The notes beneath the pieces were generated by a model. The model was not told the origin of the DNA. It was given only the letters and a program-made list of their open reading frames with translations, and did not search any database. DNA of 64,000 nt, taken from positions 310,001-374,000 of the forward strand of contig NC_021294.1 of the NCBI RefSeq assembly GCF_000402035.1, written 5' to 3'. The stretch comes from Caballeronia insecticola (GTDB lineage: Bacteria > Pseudomonadota > Gammaproteobacteria > Burkholderiales > Burkholderiaceae). Positions 34,275-43,656 of this stretch are shown in pieces (positions within the stretch are counted from its first letter, which is position 1; every line of letters begins with the position of its first letter). Position numbers and translations under genes: made by a program.

Positions 34275-35966
34275 ATGTCATGGCTTACCGAAACACTGCG
34301 CAGCTATCCGGAGATTGCCGTCTTTCTGTCGCTCGGGGTGGGCTACTGGGTCGGCGGGAAAAGCTTCAAGGGTTTCAGTCTCGGCGCAGTCACGGCGACG
34401 CTGCTCGCTGCCATCGCCATCGGGCAGCTCGGCATCACGATCTCGCCTAACGTCAAATCCGTCTTCTTTCTGATGTTTCTGTTCGCCGTCGGTTACGGCG
34501 TCGGTCCGCAATTCGTGCGCGGCATCGCGAAGGACGGCCTGCCGCAGGCGCTCTTCTCGGTGATCCTGTGCGTGCTGTGTCTCGCGGCGCCGTATCTCGC
34601 CGCGAAGGTGGCGGGTTACGACGTCGGTTCCGCGGCGGGTCTCTTCGCCGGCTCGCAGACCATCTCGGCATCGATGGGCCTCGCCACCGACGCCATCAAT
34701 CGTCTCGGCCTGCCGCCCGACGAGGCGAAGGCGCTGCTCGACGCGATGCCCACTGCCTACGCCGTCACCTATATCTACGGCACGATCGGCTCCGCGCTGA
34801 TTCTCGCGATGCTCGGCCCGAAGCTGCTCGGCATCGATCTCGTGCAGGCATGCAAGGACTACGAGGCGAAGATGGGCGGCGGCGGCGAACTCGGCGGCGA
34901 CGGCTCGGCGTGGCATCAGTTCACGTTGCGCGCGTATCGCGTGGCGGAAGGCGGGCGCGTGGTGGGTCTGACCGTGGCGGAGGCCGAAGCACTCGAACCG
35001 GCCGGCACGCGTCTGTTCATCGAGCGTATCCGGCGCGGCGGCGAAATTCGCGATGCGACGACCGAAGATGTCCTGCAGGCCGGCGATGTCGTCGCGGTCG
35101 CGGGGCGGCGCCAGCAACTCGTCGATATTCTGGGCGGCGTCGCAACCGAAGTGGACGATGCCGAACTCCTCGCCGTGCCGGTCGAAGGCGTCGACATCTA
35201 TGTGACGAACAAGGAGGTCGAGTCGAAGACGCTCGCGGAACTCGCGCAGATGCCGGGCGCGCGCGGCGTGTTTCTCCGCAAGATCAAGCGCGGGGCCACC
35301 GAAACGCCCATTCCAGTGTTGCCGAGCACGAAGCTGCAACGCGGCGACACCATCACGCTGGTCGGGCGCACGCAGGACACCACCGCGGTCGCGAAGCGGA
35401 TCGGCGTGATCGATCGTCCGACCGACGTCGCCGACATGGCCTTCACGGGTCTCGCCATCACGCTCGGCGCGCTCGTCGGTGCAATCGTGATCCGCGCGGG
35501 CGGCATTCCGATCACGCTGTCGACGGCGGGCGGCGCGCTGATCGCGGGCATCGTGTTCGGCTGGCTGCGCGCGATTCATCCGACCTTCGGACGCATTCCC
35601 GCGCCGACGCTGTGGTTCATGAACTCCGTCGGGCTGAACGTGTTTATCGCGGTGGTGGGCATCACGGCGGGGCCGGGCTTTGTCGCCGGCCTGCAGAAGC
35701 TCGGCGTGAGCCTGTTTCTGTGGGGCATCTTCGCGTCGTCGGTGCCGCTCATCATCGGCATGTATATCGCCAAGTACGTGTTCAGGTTCGATCCGGCACT
35801 GCTGCTCGGCATCTGCGCGGGCGCGCGCACCACGACCGCCGCGCTCGGCATGCTGTGCGACGCGGCGAAGAGTCAGGTTCCCGGGCTCGGCTATACGGTC
35901 ACTTACGCGGTCGGCAATACGCTGCTCACGATCTGGGGCATGGTGATGGTCATGCTTCTCAGTTGA
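34275..35966 (+). CDS. aspT: Aspartate:alanine antiporter
   Basis: 563 aa. Layout of the AAEx family: five N-terminal helices (to about residue 165), a large cytoplasmic part with two RCK_C/TrkA-C-like domains (about 205-290 and 295-375, e.g. [29 protein letters not shown] and [21 protein letters not shown]), then a second set of helices with [14 protein letters not shown] near the end. It exchanges external aspartate for internal alanine. AAGGAG before the ATG. The decarboxylase that makes alanine from aspartate follows 51 bases downstream. Confidence 0.92.
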   Translation: MSWLTETLRSYPEIAVFLSLGVGYWVGGKSFKGFSLGAVTATLLAAIAIGQLGITISPNVKSVFFLMFLFAVGYGVGPQFVRGIAKDGLPQALFSVILCVLCLAAPYLAAKVAGYDVGSAAGLFAGSQTISASMGLATDAINRLGLPPDEAKALLDAMPTAYAVTYIYGTIGSALILAMLGPKLLGIDLVQACKDYEAKMGGGGELGGDGSAWHQFTLRAYRVAEGGRVVGLTVAEAEALEPAGTRLFIERIRRGGEIRDATTEDVLQAGDVVAVAGRRQQLVDILGGVATEVDDAELLAVPVEGVDIYVTNKEVESKTLAELAQMPGARGVFLRKIKRGATETPIPVLPSTKLQRGDTITLVGRTQDTTAVAKRIGVIDRPTDVADMAFTGLAITLGALVGAIVIRAGGIPITLSTAGGALIAGIVFGWLRAIHPTFGRIPAPTLWFMNSVGLNVFIAVVGITAGPGFVAGLQKLGVSLFLWGIFASSVPLIIGMYIAKYVFRFDPALLLGICAGARTTTAALGMLCDAAKSQVPGLGYTVTYAVGNTLLTIWGMVMVMLLS

Positions 35967-36017
35967 CGCGCTGCGCTCTCATCGAACGTCATTGCTCACT
36001 TTTTCTGGAGGTGTTGG

Positions 36018-37667
36018 ATGGCAAAGTCCTCGAAATCCGCTTCCGACGATCGCGCCGCGATGGCGTCGCTCAGTCCTTTCGAACTGAAGGACGAACTCAT
36101 CAAGGCGGCGGGCGGCGGCGCGGTCGAGCGCCCGGCGAATCTCTCGATGCTCAACGCCGGCCGCGGCAATCCAAACTTTCTCGCGACGATCCCGCGCCAC
36201 GGCTTCTGGCAACTCGGCCTCTTCGCGATGCGCGAGTCGGAGCGGTCCTTCGCGTACATGCCCGAAGGGCTCGGCGGTTTTCCGAAGCGTGACGGGATCG
36301 AAGAGCGCTTCGAGATTTTCGCGCGCGAGTTCAAAGGCACGCCGGGCATCGCGTTTCTCGCCGGCGCCGTCTCTTATGTGCGCGATCAGCTCGGCCTCAA
36401 TGCGGGCGACTTTCTCTACGAGATGTGCGAAGGCATTCTCGCGTGCAACTATCCGGTGCCGGATCGCATGCTGAAGCTTTCGGAAATCATCGTCGGGCAA
36501 TATCTGCGGCGCGAGATGATCGGCAATCATCCGTTCGTCGGCGACTTCGACATCTTCGCGGTCGAAGGCGGCACCGCGGCCATGACGTACATCTTCAACA
36601 CGATGCGCGAGAACTTCCTGATCGAGCCGGGCGACACCATCGCGCTCGGCTCGCCGATCTTCACGCCGTATATCGAGATTCCGCGCCTGAACGACTACAA
36701 GCTCAATGTCGTCAATCTCGATGCCGATGTCGCCAACGGCTGGCAATATTCGAAGGCGGAACTCGACAAGCTGCGCGACCCGAAGGTGAAGGCATTCTTC
36801 CTCGTGAATCCGAGCAATCCGCCGTCGGTGAAGATGGATACGGAGAGCCTCGAATACATTGCGGAGATCGTGAAAGAGCGGCCCGATCTGATTCTTCTCA
36901 CCGACGATGTCTACGGCACCTTCGCCGACGACTTCGTCTCGCTCTTCGGCCTGTGTCCCGAGAATACGATTCTCGTCTACTCGTACTCGAAGTATTTCGG
37001 CGCAACCGGCTGGCGTCTGGGCACGATCGCGACGCATCGCCACAACGTGCTCGACCGGCTGCTCGCCGAATTGCCGAAGGACAAGAAGGAGGAGTTGCAC
37101 GAGCGTTACGAATCGATCACGACCGAGCCCGACAAGCTCAAGTTCATCGATCGTCTGGTGGCGGACAGCCGCACGGTCGCGCTGAACCATACGGCGGGGT
37201 TGTCGACGCCGCAGCAGGTGCAGATGGTTTTGTTCTCGCTGTTCTCGCTGATGGACACGCCCGACGCCTACAAGAACGCGCTCAAGCGCCTGATCCGCAA
37301 CCGCAAGGCGGCGCTGTACCGGGAGATCGGCATTACGCCGGAAGCGGACGACGAGAACAAGGTCGACTACTACTCGATCCTCGACCTCGAATATCTCGGC
37401 GAGAAACGGCATGGGCGCGATCTCGTCGATTGGGTCATGAAGAACACCGAGCCTTCGGAAATCCTCTTCAGGCTCGCGAAGGAAGCGCGGGTCGTGCTGC
37501 TGCCGGGGCGCGGCTTCGGCACGCAGCATCCGTCGGGGCGCGTGTCGCTCGCGAATCTGAACGAGAGCGACTATATGCAGATCGGCCGCGCGATCCGCAA
37601 GCTGATGGACGAGTACATCGAGCGTTTCAACGCGCAGTCGGGGAAGAAGTCGGACAAGAAGAAGTAA
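36018..37667 (+). CDS. aspD: Bifunctional aspartate transaminase/aspartate 4-decarboxylase
   Basis: 549 aa, the length of AsdA/AspD rather than of ordinary aminotransferases (~400 aa). Fold-type I PLP enzyme with K325 in YSYSKYFGATGWRLG as Schiff-base lysine, D297 in LLTDDVYGTF and NPSNPPS as family blocks. Converts L-aspartate to L-alanine and CO2. With AspT it forms a cycle that consumes a cytoplasmic proton and, by charge-moving exchange, generates proton-motive force. GGAGG six bases before the ATG. The C-terminus is Lys-rich. Confidence 0.94.
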   Translation: MAKSSKSASDDRAAMASLSPFELKDELIKAAGGGAVERPANLSMLNAGRGNPNFLATIPRHGFWQLGLFAMRESERSFAYMPEGLGGFPKRDGIEERFEIFAREFKGTPGIAFLAGAVSYVRDQLGLNAGDFLYEMCEGILACNYPVPDRMLKLSEIIVGQYLRREMIGNHPFVGDFDIFAVEGGTAAMTYIFNTMRENFLIEPGDTIALGSPIFTPYIEIPRLNDYKLNVVNLDADVANGWQYSKAELDKLRDPKVKAFFLVNPSNPPSVKMDTESLEYIAEIVKERPDLILLTDDVYGTFADDFVSLFGLCPENTILVYSYSKYFGATGWRLGTIATHRHNVLDRLLAELPKDKKEELHERYESITTEPDKLKFIDRLVADSRTVALNHTAGLSTPQQVQMVLFSLFSLMDTPDAYKNALKRLIRNRKAALYREIGITPEADDENKVDYYSILDLEYLGEKRHGRDLVDWVMKNTEPSEILFRLAKEARVVLLPGRGFGTQHPSGRVSLANLNESDYMQIGRAIRKLMDEYIERFNAQSGKKSDKKK

Positions 37668-37684
37668 TCGCGTGACGCCATAAA

Positions 37685-37719
37685 AATCGGGCCGCCAGGA
37701 AACTTAAGGCGGCCCGATT
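37685..37719. terminator. Bidirectional terminator between aspD and the porin gene
   Basis: A 12-bp perfect stem AATCGGGCCGCC/GGCGGCCCGATT with an 11-base loop. It has T residues downstream on the plus strand and an A run before it that gives T residues on the minus strand, so it can serve both convergent genes. Confidence 0.85.
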
Positions 37720-37765
37720 CGTTTTGCGAACGTGCTTTGTCAGCACGTCCGCGGATGTAACGCGA

Positions 37766-38941
37766 TCAGAACTTGTGACGAATGCCGACGCGGAACGCGA
37801 GCTGATTGTTCTCGCCCAGGCCCGAGCTGCCGAAATAGCTCGTCGCCGAACCGATCTGCGCCTGATTCTCGACGCCGTTGTTCGAGCCCGAAGCCTTCTG
37901 GTAGATCGCGAGCGCGTAGACATCGGTGCGCTTCGAAAGCGCGTAGTCCACGCTCGCGTCGACCTGGTGCCAGTGGCCCTTGAAGTTGTCGGTCAGGTCC
38001 ATGTACGTGTAACCGAGACCGGCCGTCAGCGCCGAGGTGAAGTTGTACTTGCCGCCGATATCGAACGCGTTGAGCTTGGAGCTCGCGCCGGTGATCGGCT
38101 CGAAGCGCGTGTTGGTCCAGAGGCCGAAGACCGTCGCGGCGCCGAACGCGTAGTTCGCGCCGATACCGAACGTGCGCAAGTCCTTCGTGCCGCCGGTCGC
38201 GATGTTCGCGAGGTTCGTGCTGAACGCCGGCGTCGCCGCGCCCGGATAGTGGATGTCGGTGTACGCCGCGCCGATGCCGAACGGACCCGCCTTGTAGTTC
38301 AAACCGAAGCTGTAGGCACGCGACGAACCGGCGACGGTCGTCGTGCCGACGGTCGTGTTCGGTGCGCCCGCGAATGCGCCGGCCTGATTCGAGAAGCCGT
38401 ACATCGCACCGAACGTCACGCCGTAGAAGCTCGCGCTGCTGAACTTGACCGCGTTGTTGATGCGGCTCGACGTCAACTGATCGACGTCGTTGATGTGGTA
38501 AGCATAGTTGCCCGCGACGGTCTGGCCGCCGATCGAGTAGTTGCCGCCGAGGTAGTCGGTCGAGAACGAGTATTGACGGCCGAACGTGAGCGAGCCGACG
38601 TCGTTCTTCGCGATACCGACATATGCCTGACGGCCGAATTCCGCGCCGCCCTGACCGAGCGTGCCGGTGCCGCTGTTGAAGCCGTTCTCCAACGTGAAGA
38701 TCGCCTTCAGGCCGCCGCCCAGGTCTTCCGAGCCTTTGAGGCCCCAGCGGCTGCCTTGCGCGACGCCGTCGTCGTACTTGACGAGCGAATCGCTGCCACC
38801 GGTGCGGGCGGCGTTGTTGACGTAGCTGATACCCGCGTCGATGATGCCGTACAAGGTGACGCTGCTTTGTGCGTGCGCGGACGTGGCGGCGGTGGCGGCA
38901 AATGCGGCGAGCGCGGCGGTCGCCAAGATGTTCTTCTTCAA
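37766..38941 (-). CDS. Gram-negative general porin (Burkholderia OpcP/Omp32 type)
   Basis: 391 aa with signal peptide MKKNILATAALAAFAATAATSAHA followed by QSSVTLYGIIDAGISYVNNA, the standard start of betaproteobacterial 16-strand trimeric porins. Further family blocks: SRWGLKGSEDLGGGLKAIFTLENGFN, GRQAYVGI, and C-terminal strand AFRVGIRHKF ending in Phe, the Bam recognition residue. Forms a diffusion channel in the outer membrane. A Pho-box-like promoter lies 90-120 bases upstream, suggesting induction in phosphate starvation (inference). Confidence 0.95.
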   Translation of the reverse strand: MKKNILATAALAAFAATAATSAHAQSSVTLYGIIDAGISYVNNAARTGGSDSLVKYDDGVAQGSRWGLKGSEDLGGGLKAIFTLENGFNSGTGTLGQGGAEFGRQAYVGIAKNDVGSLTFGRQYSFSTDYLGGNYSIGGQTVAGNYAYHINDVDQLTSSRINNAVKFSSASFYGVTFGAMYGFSNQAGAFAGAPNTTVGTTTVAGSSRAYSFGLNYKAGPFGIGAAYTDIHYPGAATPAFSTNLANIATGGTKDLRTFGIGANYAFGAATVFGLWTNTRFEPITGASSKLNAFDIGGKYNFTSALTAGLGYTYMDLTDNFKGHWHQVDASVDYALSKRTDVYALAIYQKASGSNNGVENQAQIGSATSYFGSSGLGENNQLAFRVGIRHKF

Positions 38942-39028
38942 AACAAGCTCCGTGGTTGATTCGCGGTGTGGTGATGACGATGTCTGCGAGGCGTCGCGCT
39001 CTGACGGCGCGTGGCGGCGACGGGCGCA

Positions 39029-39062
39029 AATGTAGCGTTCGCCGAAGAAAGAAATATGACAG
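39029..39062 (-). promoter_or_regulatory. Pho-box-like site with -10 element upstream of the porin
   Basis: On the minus strand CTGTCAT-ATTT-CTTTCTT (39062 to 39045) has two 7-base repeats in an 11-bp period; the first is a perfect PhoB half-site and the second matches 5 of 7. TACATT follows after exactly ten bases (39034-39029), the arrangement of PhoB-activated promoters. Confidence 0.55.
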
Positions 39063-39188
39063 CGCTTTCAGCGCGCTTGCGGTGTGTCGCGGCTACAACG
39101 GGGCTGGCGGAACGCGGGCGGGCATGCGCGGCGATGCGCCGGTATCCTTGCGGTTCCACAGAAGACCCGACAGGAAGCAAGCGAAATC

Positions 39189-39557
39189 ATGGACGAGACC
39201 GGAATCCGCGCACTGGAAGAGCGCCTGAAGCAGGCGATGTTGAAGTCGGACGTGGCGGCGCTGGACGCGCTGCTCGCCGACGACCTGAGTTTCGTCGATG
39301 CGACCGGCAAGGTCTGGACGAAAGCGGACGATCTGAACGGGCATCGCTACGGCATGCAGCGCATCGAGAAGATCGATGTCGAAGAGCAGAGCGTGCGGGT
39401 GTACGGCGCCTTCGCGGTGACCGTCACGCGCGTGGCGCTTTCGGGGACGTTCGCGGGTGCGCCGTTCGCGGGCAGCCTGCGCTACACGCGAACCTGGGGC
39501 GACATTGGCGGGACATGGCGTGTCGTGGCCGCGCAATGCGGCCTCGCGCCGTTCTGA
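39189..39557 (+). CDS. NTF2-like (DUF4440/SnoaL-type) protein
   Basis: 122 aa. IRALEERLKQAMLKSDVAALDALLADDLSFVDATGKVWTKADDL is the helix-helix-strand opening of NTF2-like proteins, and the end RYTRTWGDIGGTWRVVAAQCGLAPF supplies the last strands. Such cone-shaped folds bind small ligands or act as enzymes; the function here is unknown. AGGAAG about ten bases before the ATG. Divergent from the porin, so the ~250-base region holds both promoters. Confidence 0.8.
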   Translation: MDETGIRALEERLKQAMLKSDVAALDALLADDLSFVDATGKVWTKADDLNGHRYGMQRIEKIDVEEQSVRVYGAFAVTVTRVALSGTFAGAPFAGSLRYTRTWGDIGGTWRVVAAQCGLAPF

Positions 39558-39651
39558 GGCGGCGCGACGGCGGTTATCGTCATCACCGGATCATTCGGCG
39601 GGCGGCGAAATCGACGAGCCCGCCGCCAGGCCGAACGGAAGGCCAGCGTGC

Positions 39652-40767
39652 TCAGGCCGAGAGCAGCGATCCCGTGCGATACGCCTTCGCGCCCGCGATG
39701 CGCGCGACTTCGAGCCCCGCCGACGCGAAACGCATGATGTGCCGCGCGTACATCACGCCCGAGGTCGTGCATTTGAGCGTGGTGACGGTGTCGGTGAGCG
39801 GATCGACGACGTCCGCGATCGGCTCGCCGGCCTCAATGAACGCGCCCACTTGCGCGCGGAACACGAGCACGCCCGACACCGGCGCGACGATCGGCTCTGC
39901 ACCCGCGAGCGGCGTGGCCGGAAACGCGAGCGGCGGCTGTTCGGGCACGGGCGCATCGATTACGCCGCGCTGAATCAGATAATTGACGATGCCTTGCGCG
40001 TCTTTCTCGGCGAGTTCATACGACACGTCATGCTGGCTGCGCAATTCCACCGTCACCGAAATGCCGGCGTTCGGAATCGGGAAACGCTCGCCATAACGCT
40101 GGCGCAGGTCCGACCAGCAGAAGCTGTGAATCTCGTCGAACGGATTGCCGACCGAATTCAGCGCGAGCAACGACGCTTTCGCGTCGAGATAGCGCGCGAG
40201 CGGCTCGACTTCGTCCCAAATATCCGGATTCGTGTAGAGATGCAGCGCGGCGTCGAGATCGCAGTGCAGGTCGAGCACGACATCGGCATCGAAGGACAGC
40301 TTCTGAAGCGCGAGGCGTTGCGATTCGAGCTCGGTGTGCGGCGTTTGCTCGTCGAGCGCCTCTTTCATCGCGGCGCGCACGGCGAGCTTGTTCGCCTCGG
40401 CATCCGCGCCGAGGCGCGCTTCGATGCGCGGCGCGACCAGCGCGGCGAGATCGTGGAAATTGCGGTTGAAGTTGTGGCCGCTGTTGGTCTCGAAGCGGCC
40501 CATCAACTGGCCGTGCAGGAACTGGTTCAGGCCGATCGGATTCGGCACCGGCACGATCACCACTTCGCCGCGCAGCTTGCCCGCAGCCTCGAATTCGGCG
40601 AGATGGCGGCGCAGACGCCACGCGACGAGCATGCCGGGCAGTTCGTCCGCATGCAACGAGGACTGGATATAGATTTTCTGGCCGCCGCCGGGGCCGTAGT
40701 GAAAGCTCGTGATGGTGCGGGAAGTGCCGAGCGTCGGCGAGATCAGGGGATGGGTTTTGGTTTGCAT
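39652..40767 (-). CDS. M14-type succinylglutamate desuccinylase/aspartoacylase-like protein
   Basis: 371 aa. Zinc-ligand pair in IQSSLHADELPGMLVA (H and E) and the third ligand in VLDLHCDLDAALHL; the catalytic Glu is probably in SVTVELRSQ. The last ~85 residues (IVAPVSGVLVFRAQVGAFIEAGEPIADVVDP) resemble a barrel-sandwich domain found in this deacylase group. Likely cleaves an N-acyl amino acid; the substrate is unknown. The start at 40767 is preferred over longer arginine-rich extensions. It follows an amino-acid-binding protein gene, but a terminator lies between them. Confidence 0.85.
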   Translation of the reverse strand: MQTKTHPLISPTLGTSRTITSFHYGPGGGQKIYIQSSLHADELPGMLVAWRLRRHLAEFEAAGKLRGEVVIVPVPNPIGLNQFLHGQLMGRFETNSGHNFNRNFHDLAALVAPRIEARLGADAEANKLAVRAAMKEALDEQTPHTELESQRLALQKLSFDADVVLDLHCDLDAALHLYTNPDIWDEVEPLARYLDAKASLLALNSVGNPFDEIHSFCWSDLRQRYGERFPIPNAGISVTVELRSQHDVSYELAEKDAQGIVNYLIQRGVIDAPVPEQPPLAFPATPLAGAEPIVAPVSGVLVFRAQVGAFIEAGEPIADVVDPLTDTVTTLKCTTSGVMYARHIMRFASAGLEVARIAGAKAYRTGSLLSA

Positions 40768-40925
40768 GTTGGTCGCGCGCACGCGAATGCGCGGGTCTTG
40801 CCTCTGGAAATTGCCGGACGCCGCGGTGTCTCCTTCCGCAGGCGTCGTCTTGAATGGTCCGGGACGTTCGATCTTAGCCGAAATCGGCGCCGCAGACGGG
40901 CCGCAAACGGGCCGCAAAAAGGAAA

Positions 40926-40955
40926 CGGGCTCCGCGCCTTGAAGCGCGGAGCCCG
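40926..40955 (-). terminator. Terminator after the amino-acid-binding protein gene
   Basis: 12-bp stem CGGGCTCCGCGC/GCGCGGAGCCCG with a six-base loop (40926-40937 with 40944-40955). On the minus strand it is followed by TTTCCTTTTT; on the plus strand by TTTT. It lies about 40 bases after the 40997 stop. Confidence 0.8.
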
Positions 40956-40996
40956 TTTTGCCGGCTTTTCAGCCTGTCAGGCGTTGAGCGTGCGGC

Positions 40997-41791
40997 TTAG
41001 CTGCCGTACACGTCGAAGTCGAAATACTTCTTCTCGAGCTTCTTGTAGGTGCCGTCCTTGATGATGTCGGCGATCGCCTTGTCGATCTGCGTCTTGAGAT
41101 CCGTGTCTTCCTTGCGCAGACCGATGCCCGCGCCGTTGCCGAGGATCTTCGGATCGACGATATCCTTGCCCGCGAAGTCGAAACCGTTGCCGCGCGGCGT
41201 CTTCAGGAAGCCGATTTCGGCTTGCACGGCGTCTTGCAGCGCTGCGTCGAGGCGGCCCGAGGTCAGATCGGCGTACACCTGATCCTGATTCTGGTACGGC
41301 GTGACCGTCACGCCCTTCGGCGCCCAGTAGGTTTTCGCGTAGGTTTCCTGGATCGTGCCTTGTTCGACGCCAACGTTCTTGCCCTTCAGGCTGTCAGCCG
41401 TCGGCAGAATGTTGCTGCCCTTTTTCGCGACGAGGCGCGTCGGCGTGTTGAAGAGCTTGCTCGAGAAGGCGATTTGCTCGGCGCGTTGCGGCGTCATGGA
41501 CATCGACGAGAGCACGCCGTCGAACTTCTTCGCCTTGAGCGCGGGGATCATGCCGTCGAAATCGTTCTCCACCCACACGCACTTGGCTTTCAGGCGCGAG
41601 CAGATCTCGTTGCCGAGATCGATGTCGAAACCGACCAGCTTGCCGTCGGAACCTTTCGATTCGAACGGGGGATAGCTTGCATCGACGCCGAAACGGATCG
41701 TCGAATAGTCCTTCGCCTGCGCGGACGTGACGGCGGTGAGCGACGTGGCGGCGAGAAGGGACATCGTCAGTGCCGCGAGCAGTTTCTTCAC
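40997..41791 (-). CDS. Amino-acid ABC transporter substrate-binding protein (lysine/arginine/histidine type)
   Basis: 264 aa with signal peptide MKKLLAALTMSLLAATSLTAVTSAQA. The mature protein begins KDYSTIRFGVDASYPPFESKGSDGKLVGFDIDLGNEICSRLKAKC, the SBP_bac_3 signature, and VLSSMSMTPQRAEQIAFS is typical of ArgT/HisJ. It would bind a basic amino acid in the periplasm. No permease or ATPase gene is adjacent, so it must share a transporter encoded elsewhere. An AT-richer 205-base region upstream should hold its promoter. Confidence 0.92.
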   Translation of the reverse strand: MKKLLAALTMSLLAATSLTAVTSAQAKDYSTIRFGVDASYPPFESKGSDGKLVGFDIDLGNEICSRLKAKCVWVENDFDGMIPALKAKKFDGVLSSMSMTPQRAEQIAFSSKLFNTPTRLVAKKGSNILPTADSLKGKNVGVEQGTIQETYAKTYWAPKGVTVTPYQNQDQVYADLTSGRLDAALQDAVQAEIGFLKTPRGNGFDFAGKDIVDPKILGNGAGIGLRKEDTDLKTQIDKAIADIIKDGTYKKLEKKYFDFDVYGS

Positions 41792-41996
41792 TGTTTTAAC
41801 TCCAGAGGATGGTCAGTTCAGCCCGGTAGGTCTCGGATCCGGGCGTCCGGCGCTTCGTTGGGCGCCGGAACATATTATTCCGCGGATCGTGTCCGCTCAG
41901 AATCGGCAGAAGGTTACCAAGCCAAAAATGTTGGGGACCTAGTGAAAGCCCCGATAGCGGAGGGTTTAGAGCTTTCCTTCGCGTAAGGTTCGAGGC

Positions 41997-43562
41997 TCAC
42001 CGTTTCCGGAGCGGATGATCCTTCAGAAACCACGACAGCGCGAACGCGAGCAGCGCGACGCACGCGGCGACGAGATAAACCGTGTGCATCGAACTCGCGA
42101 AGGCGTGCAGATAGTCGTCGCGCAGCGCGGCAGGCAGATGCGCGACCGCCTGCGGACCGAGCGATTGCGGCAGTTCCGTGCCCGCCGGCACGAGCGCTTC
42201 CAGCCGCCCGCGCAGACTGTTGCTGAAGATCGCGCCGAACGCCGCCACGCCGACCGAGCCGCCGATCGAACGAAACAGCGTCGCGCTGGAGGTGGCCACG
42301 CCCATCATCCGGAATTCGACGACGTTCTGCACCGCGAGCACCAGCACCTGCATCACCATGCCGAGCCCGCAGCCCAGGAGCGCCATGTAGAGGTTCATGG
42401 TCCAGAGCGGCGTGTCGAGGCGCAGCGTGGAGAGCAGCAGCAGCGCCGTGCTGACGAGCGCCGTGCCCGCGATCGGAAAGAAGCGATACTTGCCGATCCG
42501 GCTGATCACGCGTCCGCTCACAATCGACGAGAGCAGCACGCCGCCCATCATCGGCGTGATCTGCAGGCCGGCTTGCGACGGCGTCGAGCCCTTCACGACC
42601 TGCAAATAGAGCGGCAGGAACGTGACCGCGCCGAACATTGCGCAGCCGACGATAAAGCCGATCAGCCCCGCCAGCACGAAAGTGCGCTCCTTGAAGAGCG
42701 ACAGCGGCATGATCGGTTCGGCGGCGAGCCGCTCTTCGTAGACGAAGCCGCCCAGGCAGATAAGCCCGAGCGCGAGCGTGCACCAGAGCTGCGGCGAGGT
42801 CCACGGCAGGAGCGTGCCGCCTTCGCTCGTGAACAGGATGATGCAGGTGAGCGCCGCCGCGAGAAAGCCGGCGCCCATATAGTCGACGCGATGGTTGACG
42901 TGCGCGGTGTGCGGCTTGAACACGAGCTGGATGACCGCGAGCGCGATCACGCCGAGCGGCAGGTTGATGTAGAAGATCCAGCGCCACGACAGATGCTCGA
43001 CGAGAAAGCCGCCGACTAGCGGCCCGACGACAGTCGCGAGCCCGTACACGCCGCCGAAAAGGCCCTGAAAGCGGCCGCGCTCGGCGGGCGGGATGACGTC
43101 GGCGATGGCGGCCATCGTGACCACCATCAGTCCGCCGCCGCCCAGGCCCTGCAAGGCGCGCAACGCGATCAGCTGCGTCATGTTCTGCGCGATGCCGCAG
43201 AGAATCGAGCCGGCGAGGAAAATCAGGATCGACGCTTGCAGCACGACCTTGCGGCCGAACTGATCGCCGAATTTGCCGTAAAGCGGCACGACGATCGTCG
43301 AACTGAGCAGATACGACGTAACGACCCACGACAGGTTGTCGAGCCCGCCGAGATCGCCGACGATGGTCGGCAGCGCCGTCGACACGATGGTCTGGTCGAG
43401 CGCGCCGAGCAGCATGACGAGCAGAAGCGCCGCGAACAGCAGCCCGACAGGCGGCTTCGTGGCGAGGCCGGTTTCGTCAGGCGGATGCGAGCCCGCGACG
43501 GCGGTTTGGTTCAAGGAAGTCATGTTGTCTGTATGCGGTTGTGTTGCGGGCTGTGTTGCCAT
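41997..43562 (-). CDS. DHA2-family MFS multidrug efflux transporter (EmrB/QacA type)
   Basis: 521 aa with 14 predicted membrane helices. Seen: motif D1-like LLGALDQTIVSTALPTIVGDLGG, motif A KFGDQFGRKVVLQ, and motif C-like VVGPLVGGFLVEHLSWRWIFYINLPLG, all DHA2 marks. Proton-driven exporter of drugs or other hydrophobic compounds in the inner membrane. An in-frame ATG at 43523 could be the start instead; neither has a strong ribosome-binding site. Divergent from a TetR regulator gene with an inverted-repeat-rich intergenic region. Confidence 0.92.
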   Translation of the reverse strand: MATQPATQPHTDNMTSLNQTAVAGSHPPDETGLATKPPVGLLFAALLLVMLLGALDQTIVSTALPTIVGDLGGLDNLSWVVTSYLLSSTIVVPLYGKFGDQFGRKVVLQASILIFLAGSILCGIAQNMTQLIALRALQGLGGGGLMVVTMAAIADVIPPAERGRFQGLFGGVYGLATVVGPLVGGFLVEHLSWRWIFYINLPLGVIALAVIQLVFKPHTAHVNHRVDYMGAGFLAAALTCIILFTSEGGTLLPWTSPQLWCTLALGLICLGGFVYEERLAAEPIMPLSLFKERTFVLAGLIGFIVGCAMFGAVTFLPLYLQVVKGSTPSQAGLQITPMMGGVLLSSIVSGRVISRIGKYRFFPIAGTALVSTALLLLSTLRLDTPLWTMNLYMALLGCGLGMVMQVLVLAVQNVVEFRMMGVATSSATLFRSIGGSVGVAAFGAIFSNSLRGRLEALVPAGTELPQSLGPQAVAHLPAALRDDYLHAFASSMHTVYLVAACVALLAFALSWFLKDHPLRKR

Positions 43563-43585
43563 GTGCGTTTTCGATCCGGTGTGGA

Positions 43586-43621
43586 TTCAACCGGATTGAA
43601 ATTAATTAACGGGTAAGTTAA
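43586..43621. promoter_or_regulatory. Inverted repeats between the MFS exporter and TetR genes
   Basis: TTCAA-CCGGA-TTGAA (43586-43600), then the palindrome TTAATTAA (43602-43609), then TTAAC-GGGTAA-GTTAA (43606-43621), all within the short divergent gap. These are candidate TetR operators controlling both genes. Confidence 0.5.
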
Positions 43622-43656
43622 TATAGCCGTTGACCGACGATCCGTCAATTTGCGAA

